Source of the DNA: Ilex aquifolium
Lineage: Eukaryota; Streptophyta; Magnoliopsida; Aquifoliales; Aquifoliaceae
DNA: 64,000 nt
Reading direction: 5' to 3'
Assembly (NCBI GenBank): GCA_951799425.1
Contig: OX637395.1
Coordinates: forward strand, 1,508,501 to 1,572,500
The notes beneath the pieces are model-generated. The model was not told the origin of the DNA. It ran no database searches and was given only the letters and a program-made list of their open reading frames with translations. The number at the start of each line of letters is the position of its first letter. The stretch's first letter is position 1. Positions 44,919 to 57,057 of this stretch are shown piece by piece. The position numbers were made by a program, and so were the translations under genes.

Positions 44919-47206
44919 ATGAGGCCAATTAGCTCAACCTCTTCTCTGATCCATACCTTCTTCCTCTTCTTTCTGCTCCTAATTGCCGCTAATCATGGAG
45001 GAATTTTCCGATTGACGGAGGCAGGGAAGCGGCGGATCCACATTTCCGACGACCTCGACGACGTGGTGGACGAGGAGGAGGACGAATCCTGGAAAGAATG
45101 GGGCAAGAAATCGAACATTCCGGAGTTCGATCCACCCCCGACGGACTTTTCTAACATGGAGTTATCGGAGATTCAGACCGAGATGATGAAGCGCCAATTC
45201 GGTCCTGTCTTCGGGTTCGCCAAGCTTCGACTAGACGTTCCTCGAACTAAGGTACCAAAAATTCCTTTTTTTTTTTGTTTTTGAATTTGTTTGTTTGGTA
45301 ATTAAGGTTCTTTGGTACGAATACTTTTGGATGGAATTTCAAGTATTTTTTTCTATAAGTCGTGTTGTACATGTGCAATGTGATACTTAGCATTCTATGC
45401 AAGTTTTTATAAATTCTGTTTTTTTAGGGGACTAGAAGAAGAGAGACGGTTAAGACTTATGTTTGTGTAAGAGGAAGACCAAGTGGCAACTAAAAGCTTT
45501 ACTTTGTAGATGGTGATTTGTATTAATCCACTCTCTCTATCACCTCAATTGCCATATGGTTATTGGAGTATAAATACTTAAATTACACACTCTCTAATAA
45601 CTTAAATTTTTAGAGTAGATGGTTGTTCAACATTGTATAAAAAAAAGGAGGTATTGTGTTTGAATCTCGCTGCTACCTTTATAATTAAAAGATTTCCACT
45701 TGCTAGGCTCAAATTCTAACTGCATATAAGGGGGGCGTGTTGAAGTATAAATATTTAAGTTACACCTTCTCTAATCACTTAAGCTTTTGGAGTAGATGGA
45801 TCATCAACAATGCCGAAGCCGAACTAGTAATGGTGTTCTTTTTCTGGGTCATTGGTTTTGTTTGATGAAAGACAGTGATACGTGTTTGATTTTTTCATGG
45901 GATTTGCAGAGTATGATGGAAGTAAGAGAGTAGTTGCATGCATGGACACTAATTCAACTCAACTCAACTCTATAAAGCCTTTATCCCAACCATTTACGGT
46001 TGACTACATAGATACTAATTCACTTATCTAAATAGGAGGAACTACATGGCTGTTTAAGCTAATTACATAGTTTAAAACATGAGGCTAGCGAAGTGAAGCT
46101 GCAACAATTTGGATCTTTAAAATGGCTTGCCAGTTCAATTGATGTCGTTTGGAAAATGTGGAGAAATAGAAGAACAGGAACTTTTCTGTCGAATGTATTG
46201 TTTATTATTTTTCTAAGCAAATGTATGAGGAAAGGAAATGGTCTGTTTGTATTGAAAATTGAAGCACTTAATACCTTGGTTTAGTATCTTGGTTCTACTC
46301 GTTCATGCTTTTTTAAAGACTATTTATGCTGATTTTTTTGTAATGATAATATAGTCTTGCTAAAGTGATGGCTAAAAATACAGACAATGAGAAATTGTCT
46401 TCTTGGTGAGATCCCCATTGATATCTGATGGTTATATAGAGTTTTTTTTGCTGAAACTTCAAATGTGGCGTGTCTTTCTTGGGAGTGAAAAGAAGCAGAA
46501 GTAATGGTTTTGCCTCAAATCTCTCTAGGATATGGTATCTGAGATTGCCATGAAATGGACCAAAGTTGCAAGAACCGGAGCTATTGAGGCAAAGTTTATG
46601 GGTGTCGATCTGAGCACAATTATGTTCACCATGGAAAAAGGTCAAGACTCCCTTGAGGTATGTGTTACTGAGGCGTTTCAATTTTCAGTCATTTTCTTTA
46701 ACATCGTCCAAGAACTACTAAAATGTGAATGCATTTTGGTATGGCTTCGATGAATTTATGATTATTACACACATCTCAATGCTATCCTGAACTATTAATT
46801 GGATTGAATCCTCTAGGTGTAACGCATGCCTCGTAGGTAACAGTTTGTTTGCTTAATATACGTGGTCTTCTTGTTAATTTAAGTGGAAATTTGCCACCCA
46901 CAATGAGTGAGCTAACCTAATTTAGTGTGCATATATAAGCGAAAAGTTTGGTGGAAATTTGTATAGAAAAAATTATATTCTGAATTCTCATAGTGTAATG
47001 GTTCCTTAATCACCTTTTTTCCCCAGTTGAAAGAATTTATATTGAGCCAACCAGATGCCTATGAAATCAAGATAGGGGATCAACTTTTTCGAAGACCAGG
47101 AGATCCTCCTTTTGAGGAAGTCTTTGAAAAGCTCCACAGTGAAAAGATCAAAGCAGATCATACTAGGCCTACGGAGGACGACACGCACCAGAAAGATGAG
47201 TTATGA
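44919..47206 (+). CDS. MESD-like ER-lumenal protein (mesoderm development candidate family)
   Basis: Exons are 44919-45251, 46529-46657 and 47027-47206, giving 213 codons with GT-AG introns in phase 0. The N-terminus has a clear signal peptide (about residues 10-30, HTFFLFFLLLIAANHGG). An acidic stretch (DDVVDEEEDESWKEWGK) follows, then the folded domain with KWTKVARTGAIEAKF, STIMFTMEKGQDSLELKEF and DAYEIKIGDQLFRRPGD. The end is THQKDEL, an ER retrieval signal. Animal MESD is an ER chaperone for LDL-receptor-family beta-propellers. The plant members have the same domain, acidic N-terminus and KDEL-like tail, but plants lack those clients, so the role here is inferred only as ER folding. The preceding in-frame TTG is not used; the ATG at 44919 begins the signal peptide. 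Intron 1 is 1277 bp. Confidence 0.82.
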
Positions 47207-47386
47207 CTCACTGGAATATTTTCTGATATTCAGTCCACAAAGCTTGCTGCTTCACTGAAAATCCTTCTGTAAGCCATGCTGCTTTACAATTTTGCAGTTC
47301 ATTTAGTCTTGTAGCCTCACATGATAGTATGATACCATTTTATTTCTATGTTCAACACATTTTTTATCTTCTCTGATTTACTAACC

Positions 47387-47392
47387 AATAAA
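47387..47392 (+). terminator. Likely polyadenylation signal of the MESD-like gene
   Basis: AATAAA in CCAATAAAAACCC, about 180 bp after the stop codon. Confidence 0.5.
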
Positions 47393-47736
47393 AACCCTTG
47401 TTTGCTGTAAACTTTTCTACGAGCTGCAGTCTTATTACATTCAGTAGATGTGTTGTTTACAAATTGAGTATAATACGAAGAATGCCTCGTGTAAACACAT
47501 GAGCAAAGTAAATCATGCATGCTGTGTTCTTTCTTATTTGTTGCAACACATTTACTGTCCTTCACCAACCATCCACCTAAACCTCAACATGCTTCCAACG
47601 CTTGAATTATATTCATTTTTATATATCGATCGGATTCGAAAAAAGATTGAATGTAATATATATTGCAGCAAGGGGTGGTGGAATTAGGTTATTCTGATGT
47701 AGTTCTTATGAAGTATAAAGAATTGTTGCTACTATG

Positions 47737-47739
<3 letters not shown>

Positions 47740-47781
<42 letters not shown>
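47740..47781. repeat. (AT)21 microsatellite
   Basis: Pure TA repeat of about 42 bp in spacer. Likely polymorphic. Confidence 0.95.
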
Positions 47782-47785
<4 letters not shown>

Positions 47786-49316
47786 ATTGTTTGGTAAATA
47801 TTAGATTTGACAACCCTTCTCAAACTAATGTGATTCCAAAACCAGGAGGTGAAAAGTTGGGTTTTTTTACAATCTTTTGTTTCAATTGTTTGGTCTGAAA
47901 CATAAAGTCAACTTGTTGATTTAGTATAGCAGGCTAAAAGATGAGATTCAAATCCCTTCTAATGCTTTTTCTTCCATTTTTCTCCTTAGTAGATCATCCA
48001 TTCAGATATATTATTGAGGGACACACTTATATATAATAAGTTTCGGTTGAATTCAAGATAGATAATCTATTAAGAAAAAAAATGAAGAAAAATTATATTG
48101 GATGAGAGATCTCACTCTTAAAAAACGGCACCATGTAAACAACATATATTTAAATTATATGTTTATATATTCAAATAAATAGAGCAAGAACTTCGCTCTT
48201 TCTTTTCGAATTGGTCGCTTTTTCATTATTCAGTAAAAAATTTGTTCGACCATATCTTTAAATCTATTTTTTTGTCCTTTAAATCGAGATCCATTCCAAT
48301 TATATGTATTTAGATTCGTGATTTTAACCTAATTTGAAATATGCATAACCACGTATAAACTACGCACCTCAAGTCAATCTAGATATTTCTCATAAAATTC
48401 ATACCCAAAAACTTAAAATATTGGCCACTAAAACCTTATCATCTTAGTTATTTCAATGGATTAAAGCCCTATTATATTAGCTACTTCGAATGGATCAAAT
48501 CCTTTGATGACTCATTGAGTAGCACTACCAGTCCACGATGATTTTCTTACTGTTATTTGATGCCAGCACTTTATTTATTGTATCACTAACAATTAAGCAA
48601 GTGCAATGATTACAAAATGGCAAGATAATTTATTGCAATTGAGTGGGAGGGAAGGCTGGCTAATCACCTGTCTTGCATTTAAGTGAGATTTTATTGTACA
48701 TAAGTGGGTCTTTTTTTCTTTTTGATTCAACGGTCAGGAGTATTTGAGATTAGGGTATTCACGAGAGATAAATTTTTCATAACCTGACCTTAAGAGGTTG
48801 TTAAAATTCGAATTCAAGACGTCTGGATAGAAGTAAGTATCTCAGTTATTAACAATAAATGATCCATCAATAAAAGAATTGAAGGAAAAAAAGGTATCGG
48901 AGGGAATCAAAATTTCCTCGATAATACGTGATAATAAAGACTTTTTAAAAATATGTCTTTTTAACATCGTACTCTCTTTTTCATTATGTATATTTTTAAT
49001 AAACTTTATCCATAATATATATATAATATTGACATGTAGTTATATGAATAAAGAATGCATAATGTCAAAAGTCATAGTAACCACAATCCGTTTGAGAGTC
49101 AAAATCTTATTGGTCTAGTGATCATAGATGATTCATATGTTATAAAATAATCTCTACCACGAAAATTATACGGTGTGATAGTTGTCATTTTCTTTTGGGA
49201 AAATAACAACTATCTAATTTTTATTATCGGGTATGAGTTTGGACCATGATCAATTCTCCCTCAATATGTCACAAAATGTTTAATCAAGTATTATGTGGGT
49301 GATTTTGTAATCCTAA
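47782..49316. other. AT-rich spacer
   Basis: No gene was recognised. SINE copy G lies at about 48711-48850. Nothing else can be defined. Confidence 0.45.
48711..48850 (-). mobile_element. Unnamed SINE family, copy G (head-side truncated)
   Basis: Minus strand: GTCTTGAATTCGAATTTTAA (the B-box region, about 48805-48824), ACCTCTTAAGGTCAGG, CTCGTGAATACCCTAATC, end CTGACCGTTGAATC before an A-rich tail. It is shorter than copies E and F in its central body. Confidence 0.6.
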
Positions 49317-49981
49317 TGCTCCGTTTGGTAGAAATGATGGAAAATATGAGGGATACACTTTCTATCTTTCAAGGAAGGAAAGTAGAAATGATACACTTTC
49401 TTTCATTTGTGTTTGGTTGGATGGATGGAAAATAAAAATTACTAATTTTTTTTTTTATTGTGGTGGCTAAGTTTAGTGATGACAATCGAGTCGTGTCGTG
49501 TCAAATTCGTGTTGAGTCATTAAGGATTTGTGTCGAATATTAGTCAAACCTAACTCAACTCATTTAACTAATTGTGTCGTGTCGAGTTGCGAGTTGACCT
49601 GTTTATTTTTATTTTTTTATTTTTTATTTTTTATTTTTTATTTTTTATTTTTTATTTTAAAATTTATTTTTAAAATTTTTTAAAATATATATATATATAT
49701 GAATACATATTTTATCATTGTATTTTTATATGAAATTAATGTATATATAATATATGTATATATTAAAAGATATATAGATAAATAAAATACATTTCAACAC
49801 AAATAATTAACTTTTCATCCACTTTCCTTCTGATTTTGGAGGGATTGATTTTGGTGAGTTGGAAGGAAAATTAATCTATCCACTTTTTCATCCTTCCTAC
49901 TTTCCTTCCTTATCAAACATGATTTTTATCTATCCCTCCCACTTTACATCCTTCCATTTTTCCATCGTATCAAACGGAACA
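49317..49981. mobile_element. Tourist-like MITE (PIF/Harbinger type) with a nested insertion
   Basis: Ends TGCTCCGTTTGGTA and TATCAAACGGAACA are inverted repeats at 12 of 14 positions. Both flanks are TAA (49314-49316 and 49982-49984), the 3-bp target duplication of PIF/Harbinger elements. Subterminal parts also mirror each other (AAGGAAGGAAAGTAG against CTACTTTCCTTCCTT). The centre, from about 49474, is a worn insertion of the TAGGGGTGTCAA family (GATGACAATCGAGTCGTG and onward) ending in a heptamer microsatellite. Confidence 0.65.
49611..49658. repeat. (ATTTTTT)n heptamer microsatellite
   Basis: About seven units of ATTTTTT on the plus strand inside the insertion nested in the Tourist-like element. 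Confidence 0.85.
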
Positions 49982-50573
49982 TAAGTATTTATTAGCAATA
50001 GATACCAAAATAAATACGCTTTGCTCTTATCAAGATGCTCGGACATTTTTTTCCAAATTTATAAAAATATCTTGGTGATGAATTACTCTCGTCTTCGTTG
50101 TCACTCTTTAATTTTATCATAGAACTAAGATTAATTTAACATGAGAGTTCTCTCAATTTTTAAATTGCATGTGATTATCAAAAGTTGGAATTTTTTTTAT
50201 TATCGAAAATAGAAAGGAAAAAAAAAAGGGTTTCAAAATGTCTTATTTGACCTTGTACTTTTAAGAACACCGAGTCGTGTAAAAGTAAATATTTTCTCCT
50301 TCGTACATGCAATGTGATTTTCTTCCTTACCGAAAATATCCATTCCTTCATGCACGGGACCACATAAAATGGAAAGGATACAATTCGGGCGGATTGGAAA
50401 GATTAATGGGTCAAATCAAATTCAACCCAAGTCAATTCAACCTGAGCAACTCCAATGCGAGTCCAACTGATTAAATTTTTAAACTCGGGTTATACTCGAA
50501 TTTTTCATTAATCAAAATCAAATTAAATCAAAAATAAGGTTCAATTTTTTGTTTTGTGGCCATGTCATGTGAG

Positions 50574-50869
50574 TAGGGCTGTTAATCAAACTGAGCTACT
50601 TGAGTTCGGCTCGTTCAGCCTCGGTTCGTTTCCTAAACGAGCCCGAATTTGAATAAGTTTTTAAGCTCGTTTAGAAAACAAGCCCTACAAGCTCAGTTCA
50701 AACTCGATATGCTCAACTCGTTTATGTGCAAATACTTGGGCTCGACTTGTTTTTGGCTCGTTCAGGCTCGACTCGTTTACTAACGGAGCCAAACATGAAC
50801 AATTTTTTAGGCTTGATTAAGAAACAAGTTTTTCAAGCTCGGCTCGAGCTCATTCGACTAACAGCCCTA
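50574..50869. mobile_element. hAT-type MITE, youngest copy (perfect target duplication)
   Basis: Ends TAGGGCTGTTAATC and GACTAACAGCCCTA are inverted repeats at 13 of 14 positions. Flanks CATGTGAG (50566-50573) and CATGTGAG (50870-50877) are identical. The interior has GGCTCGTTCAGCCTCGG, AAACGAGCCCG and AAGCTCGGCTCGAGC motifs as in copy 5. 296 bp, non-coding. This copy fixes the family's boundaries. Confidence 0.92.
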
Positions 50870-50879
50870 CATGTGAGTG

Positions 50880-53800
50880 GTGTGCATTGTGTGTGATGTG
50901 CAGTCAGTGGAGAGACAACGAAGTAGAGAGTTGTGCCTTACCTATTATGTTGTGTGCGCATAAGGAAAGGAATGTGGTTGAAGGAAAGAGCAGTAGTCAG
51001 AGGGGGATGAGCAGCGGAGAGAGCAGGAAGCAGAAGGAATTAAAGGCAGAATGAGTAGCAGTCAGAGAGAGAGAGCAAAGGCTGGAGGTATGTGGCTTTG
51101 AGAGGGAAAGAGAGGAGACAGTGTTTTGAGCATGCTGGACATTAGAGCTTGAGCGTATGTTTTGATTTGGGAATAATGGAAGCGATATCTCATTTTGAGC
51201 GTGAGAGAAAATTAACTTTCCTTACTGAATTCAGATGTGGAGGTGGAAGTTAGAGGGAGCGAGAGATATTGGGAAAAAGAAAGGGTTACGGAGAGAGAGA
51301 AGAGGAAGAAAGAAAGGAGATTTGGAAATGGGAGATTTGGTGGTCAGCTGGCGTGAATTTGGGAAAGTTAAAAGCCCTGATTTGAGGTAATTAAAAATGG
51401 AAGGTGGCTTGGGCAGGAAAACAAAAGTTAAGAGTGAATTTGATCCGTTGGATCAGTATTTTTTAGTTGATATGAGCCGCAAAAATTTTAAGATAACATA
51501 GACTCTTGGATATAACTTATGTTTTATTCAGAATTGATCTGAGCCGCGAAAAGTTCAAGATAAGTTTTGGGATTCAAACTCAGCTCTACTTTATTATATA
51601 GATTAGGCTTTGATACGGGTGTCATTATGGAGCTTAAGGTAGTGCAGGCTTGTTGTAGACAATCAATCATGCCTTTCTTATCTCATGTAGGAGGGTTAAA
51701 ATGGGATGCCACAATGTTGTGAGAGCTTTAGAGGGACACATAGAAGGGGCCTGATGGTTTTTATGCTTGCTCTTGTAGCATAATTTCTTCCACGCCATGA
51801 TTGGGACAAATAATACTCTTCTACTTGATTGGAATTTTTTTCCATATAGGTCGATTGGAAACTGAAGGTGGAAATAACATGGTAGACGTATTTTGGTTTG
51901 ATTACGTTCATCCTTGACATAAGTAGCATGGTCTGATGATATGTTTGTGCATGTACAAACCCCTATTGTTGTTTGGAATAGTCTGTGTTAGGTCTTGATT
52001 GTCTTTATTATTTGAATGCCAATATGCGTAGCTAGGGATATGCTATTTACCTTGAAGCGATCTAAGATGAATTCAAACACAGTTTTAGATAGCTCACTAA
52101 AAAAGCTCATTGAACATGACACATCTCCATCTCTCTATCTATACATTTATCTATCTATCTTCTTTTTTTGGGTAAATGATATATCTGTCTTCATTAAAGC
52201 ACAAAGATGTTAAGGATACCTGTGTGGCCATATTCCTGCTTTGGGTGGAACTGTTTGGAAATTCACTGGACTTCTGGAGTAATAAATTTGGGTGATAAAG
52301 GGACATTGTGAAAGTAGCACCAACCAAACCAAATTAAGCCTTTTTGTTCCAATCATTTGGGGTCGGCACATTGTGAAAGTAGTGCTTTCAATTTTATCTT
52401 ATAATGCGAATAAATGCATTCATGCAATTTCACTGAATGCCCGTAATTCCCATTTTGTGTAGAACTATAGGATATTCATTGGACTTGCAGAATGATTCAT
52501 TGGGTGAGAAATGACAACCATCAATGAGATTGTGAAAGTAGTGTTTTGAGTCTAATCCATACATACCGGAATTGTAGATACCCCTAGCGTCCTACGAATC
52601 GGGGTCACACCAACCAAAGCAGAGAGTGGGTTCGCGATCCAAACCCAAATTGTAATCCAAACAGTAAATTGACTCGTGATCTAAGTAATTCCACGTCATA
52701 ACTTCAACCCCAAATCGTAACATTAACTCGTTATTTTTTCATTTTGATGTTCTGTAAACTTATTTTTTGATTAGTGAGGATTTGAATTTTTTCTTTTTTC
52801 ATAATACAAATATGCTAAATTTAACTTTTATTATTTACAACCACTTACCGGTACGTTATTTTGAAATATGATTTGTTTTGGAACTTTTATCAGAAATATA
52901 AACTAAATATTAGTTAGCTATGTGTATGTGGACGTATAATTCAATATAAATGTTACAAAACAAATCACAACCAAAATAGCATACCAACTGAATCTATCCG
53001 TATCGTACAATGTAATGGAAGAAGTATTGTATAACTTATCCGTATCTATATCACGTACCATATCAAACCACGATCTAGGTAACTGGTAACTTTGTTCTAA
53101 TTTAATAACGTACTAAGCAAATGGATGTTATTTTATTCTTGGTGGCCACTAGAGTTTTGTATTATATTTGCTAAAATTCATTGTCTAAGCAAAGACCAAA
53201 AGGTGTGGCTGATGTCAAAATAAAATTCATAGACATGCCTTCTGAACATGACCTATCTGAGGTGGGAGACTCTTTGAGTTAGGATCATGTATTCCCGAAA
53301 ATGTACGTATACTATAAAGTTGTTCTTAAAATGGATCAGTAACAAACCAGAGCTTGCTGTGGTGTGTTCAAGGACTACTTTCAGTTCTAGTTCTTTTTTG
53401 CATTCCATGTTGTATAAAAACCATGGCAGCTGGAAACCTTTCCAGGTAAGGTAAGCATCTATAATAGTTTCTATGATAGCCGTGGCTCAACGGCCATGAT
53501 ATGCATTCTGTTGAACTTGAACTTTCTGCTGCTCTGGCTCTAGAGTGCCCCTCTCTTCTGTTAGTGTGATGCTCCGATTTTTTGGATGCGTTATCTGATA
53601 AATCGATCATAATATATTATAAATATATCTCCAAACATAGAGTTAGAGTTTTAGTTACATCAAAATTAAATAATAATAGTCTTCAAAATTTATAAATGAA
53701 TGTCTTCAAATTGTGTATTACAATAATAAAATTAAGGGAAAATTTATCTACACTCCCTCTAGTTAGGTTTAAATTTAATAACATTCCTTCTCGATTTTGA

Positions 53801-54383
53801 AACTTCATTGCACCTTCTTCTGGTGTATACTTTCAAATCAAAGACACTCATTTAATGGTAATTTTTATCTCTGTCAATACAAAAAGTAACACTTTGCCTA
53901 AAAAAATTTTGAAAATGTCAAAACTACATTTTCTTATGTAAATATACTAAAATGTCTTCAACCTTTTTCTCACTATATATACCACACCTTTTGTTGTTTG
54001 TGAAGGTCTAAAACGATCTGGGGTTGTTGAAAGATATAGGGGACTGAGGCCAGCCATTATTTTTTAACTCATTCTCCACAGTGATCGATCATTACCTAAG
54101 TTGGTAAAAAAACATATATTATTTTTTTCTTGCAAATTTATAAATTTTTTTCATGCAGATTTTTTAAAAAAAATTCATGCAGTTTTTTTTAAAATTTCAG
54201 TTTACTTATTAAAAAAAAGTAGTAATATTTCAGATTACTTATTAAAAATAATTTTAAAAAAATTAAAATTATTTTACAACTTAAATAAGTTCAAAAATAA
54301 AAGTTACAAAATAAAATTTTTACTTATTCAAAATCACTTTACCCAATCACTTTTATCTTTTTTGTTTTCCTCTAAACCATCGT
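50880..54383. other. Spacer without recognisable genes
   Basis: 50880-51370 is strongly purine-rich (GAGAGAGA, GGAAGCAGAAGG). Such a strand bias can mark a transcribed or leader region, but no coding frame or splice pattern is convincing. 51370-54100 holds unremarkable spacer; ATCATTTGGGGTCGGC at about 52353 is a short motif common in plant repeats. 54100-54360 is very AT-rich. Confidence 0.4.
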
Positions 54384-54922
54384 AGCTCGCTCCATACCCT
54401 CTGCTGTGAACGACTGAAGGCCATCTTCCACTCTGGCTCAGCAAGTTCATCCAAGACGTAAGTTCTCTCCGAATCACATGCTTTGACTCCAAAGAAGAGA
54501 TCATTCTCTCTATCATCGACTCCAAAGAAGAGATCATCCTCTCTATCATCGCCTATGGGGGTGAAGGCTTATACTATTTTGTCGAACAATTTGTTTGGTT
54601 AACTAAATCTGGGTTGATCGACAAAAAAATATTAAGTAATCTGCAGAAAATTAGTGCTTGGTGTGAGTTTATTGGGTATATAGGAAGTATTAGTCTGAAA
54701 TTTAGGGATTTGAGGAGGATTGGTGAAGATGAGGCGAGTTTGACAGCGAGCATTGAAATTGCGGTGGCCAGAGGTATTGGGTGTGGAGAGGAAGAGGAAA
54801 AGTTGAGGAAATTGGGAGAGAAGAAGACGATGGAGAGGCTTTCTACTGTGTAAGATTTAGCCGATGGTTTAATGGCTTCGGCCAATATTCGAGACGGAAA
54901 GGGATGGCTTTCGGAGCATTGA
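54384..54922 (+). pseudogene. PEX11A-like pseudogene fragment
   Basis: Clear similarity to plant PEX11A, a peroxisomal membrane protein for peroxisome division. An open stretch at 54437-54850 reads LSKFIQDVSSLR, then YGGEGLYYFVEQFVWLTKSG, LIDKKILSNLQKISAW, GYIGSISLKFRDLRR and EKKTMERLSTV. A TAA (54851-54853) sits where relatives have a Gln codon, after which the frame still reads DLADGLMASANIRDGKG to a TGA at 54920. Upstream of 54437 the homology (ARSIPSAVND, then RLKAIF in another frame) is frame-shifted and lacks several residues. An in-frame 33-bp tandem duplication (54485-54517, 54518-54550) doubles DSKEEIILSII. The N-terminal third and the C-terminal end are missing. It is a decayed partial copy, not an active gene. 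Confidence 0.85.
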
Positions 54923-55224
54923 AGTAAGTGTTTTCACGTCCAAACATAGTTTTTATAAAATACATTAATTTAAGTATTTTAAATTTTAATTATCCAAATA
55001 ATATTTATTTTTCTTATAAATATTTTTGGTAAACATTTATTAAAAATATATTTTTTAGATTTCATAAGTCACCCGAAACATATTCTTAGAATTTGTCTAT
55101 TTAAAAACATCTATATCTATATAATAAAATATAATATAATTTAAATCTCAAAAAATAAACAAAATAATTTTAATTTTTCGCGGTTTAAATTTATCTAGAT
55201 CTGATCAGATAGTTAGATCCTGAA

Positions 55225-55445
55225 ATTTTTCTTTCCCGCCCAAAATTTTCTCTCATACACTCTCACTCACGTGGACACGACAGTATTCTTTCGCTCTCTC
55301 TCTCTTTGAGCTCCGGCGACACACCCCTGACCCAGATCCACATCAGGCAACCTCCGATGACATCAGGCAAGGCAGGCGCAGTCTCGAACTCAGCAATGAA
55401 CAATCGAATGTAAGCCTCCTTTTCTCTCTCTCTCTGTATCTCTCT
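55225..55445 (+). promoter_or_regulatory. Possible orphan promoter and leader with E2F-like motif
   Basis: TTTCCCGCC (55232-55240), matching the reverse of the E2F core, is followed by CT-rich leader sequence. An ATG at 55357 opens 17 codons plus two bases before a GT donor (CGAAT|GTAAGC at 55410). The composition resembles a plant 5' end. No gene body can be attached; it may be an alternative far-upstream start or the stump of a lost gene. Confidence 0.3.
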
Positions 55446-56102
55446 ATCTATCTCTCCATTCCAGATGGATGGATTTTAATTTGCCCCAATTTTAGCCCTA
55501 AATCAACGAAGGATTTCAAATTGCCTCCCATTTTAGCCCTACCTCAAATCGATCTCTCTCTCAGCCACTCGAAGCCTCGAACTCAGTCAAGATACTCGGT
55601 CTCTCTCTCTCTCTGCTTGCAATTCACAGAATCTCGGTTTTTTTTTTAATTTTCTTCTCTATTTCGCTATCTACCTTTCTCTCTTCACGCTAAATCGAAC
55701 CACCAGCCACAGCCCAAACACACTCACGCTCATCCCCCTAACCCCCATGCCGCAACACCATGTGTGTGTTTTGTTATTAATTTATTGGGTTTTGATGATT
55801 TTGGAATTAGGTTAATTTGATGAAATCTCACTGAAATTGATTGATATTGAATGGTGTTTTGATAAATTTAAATGTGAATTTGATATTTACTTGATGAGGT
55901 AATCTGATAAATTTAAATGTTCTTTTGTTTACCCTTCTCGATATGTCCAGCGGCATCCTTGCTTCTTCGTTTTCTTCTTTTCTTTTATTTTTTAAGCTCA
56001 CTAACTTGGAATGAATCTCTCTCTGGAGTTGTATGCATTATACTATTTGGTGATTGTATTGGATTTTCTCTGGTGGTATTAAATCCTTTAATTGGTTGAT
56101 GG

Positions 56103-56372
56103 TTATTGGACAAAGAGAACTGTACTGATATACATAGAAACTAAGCCATAAACAAACCTGGTTGCATCAGAGCACATGAGAACTTTATGCTTCTTCTGTG
56201 CCTTAAAAACTCTAAAGAAGACAGGAATGTATTCCTTTAAGTTTCTTGAAGCCAGTGTTAACAGCCCAAAAGGCCCAACTCCACCTTGAACAATTGAACC
56301 CTTTTGGCTATGGACATCTTGGGCATCAATGTCATTCCAGCTGGGGTAATATTGCTCTGCTTTGTCCAAGCT
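56103..56372 (-). pseudogene. Unrecognised coding-like segment
   Basis: Minus-strand open stretch with protein-like composition: [20 protein letters not shown], then [19 protein letters not shown] and [19 protein letters not shown] and [11 protein letters not shown]. It looks like a single exon or retro-fragment. I do not recognise the family. A 33-bp piece (ACTCTAAAGAAGACAGGAA and onward) within it recurs at 56415-56448 with few changes, so the area has been partly duplicated. Probably a gene fragment carried into the spacer. Confidence 0.3.
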
Positions 56373-56468
56373 TGGGAATGAGAAGGTTTTTTTCAGAAGG
56401 TAAAAAGGGAATGGACTCTAAAGAAGACAGGAGTATATTCCTTTAAGGTTAATCCTAGAAATTTCTTT

Positions 56469-56490
56469 GTCTCTCTCTCTCTCTCTCTCT
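56469..56490. repeat. (TC)11 microsatellite
   Basis: TC repeat in spacer between the coding-like segment and the next exon-like piece. Confidence 0.8.
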
Positions 56491-57001
56491 ACCTGTACTA
56501 ATCCTGGGAGTTCTTGCTTTGAATTCTACATATGAACAGTCATCTTCACACCCCCCTCCCCCCTAAAGGCTAATCTCAGAAACATTCTGCTGAGAGGAAG
56601 CAGGCAACCAGGAATACATTTGGTGCCTATTGAGGCAACACAGGATTTTTTTTCTGATTTTTATGCACTGACATATGTGTCTTTATGTGATTTTTTATTT
56701 CATTGTGTCACATAATGGTTGAGTCAATGATCGATGATGATGATTTCTTTTCTAGCATTTATTAGGATCCAATACCTATTCAATGGTTGTGATTATTGTA
56801 TTGATAAGAAATTGGCTTATGGTAGGTGACTATCTCTCTCTCATCATTTATTCATATTCCTCCACTAACTATGCCATTCCATCCATTGTGAGTTCATGAA
56901 TGAACACATATCTGGTAAATATACGATTAGAGATTGTTAACTTTGAAAATGAATTTACTATGAATTCTCAAATTTATTGTTAAACTAACCTTGCTCTTTA
57001 G

Positions 57002-57057
57002 TTATTGACACCAAGCACAAGAAGTCCAAGGACTATTGGCTCATCGTCGGTGGTAAA
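57002..57057 (+). pseudogene. Possible cytochrome b5-like exon fragment
   Basis: Between CTCTTTAG and AAA|GTATAA, 56 bp encode IDTKHKKSKDYWLIVGGK. This resembles the cytochrome b5 segment in which a conserved (S/K)xDCWLIIxGKV precedes the heme-binding HPGG. No HPGG-coding sequence follows within several hundred bases, and it does not join in phase with the ATG piece at 55357. At best it is a stray exon. Confidence 0.35.
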
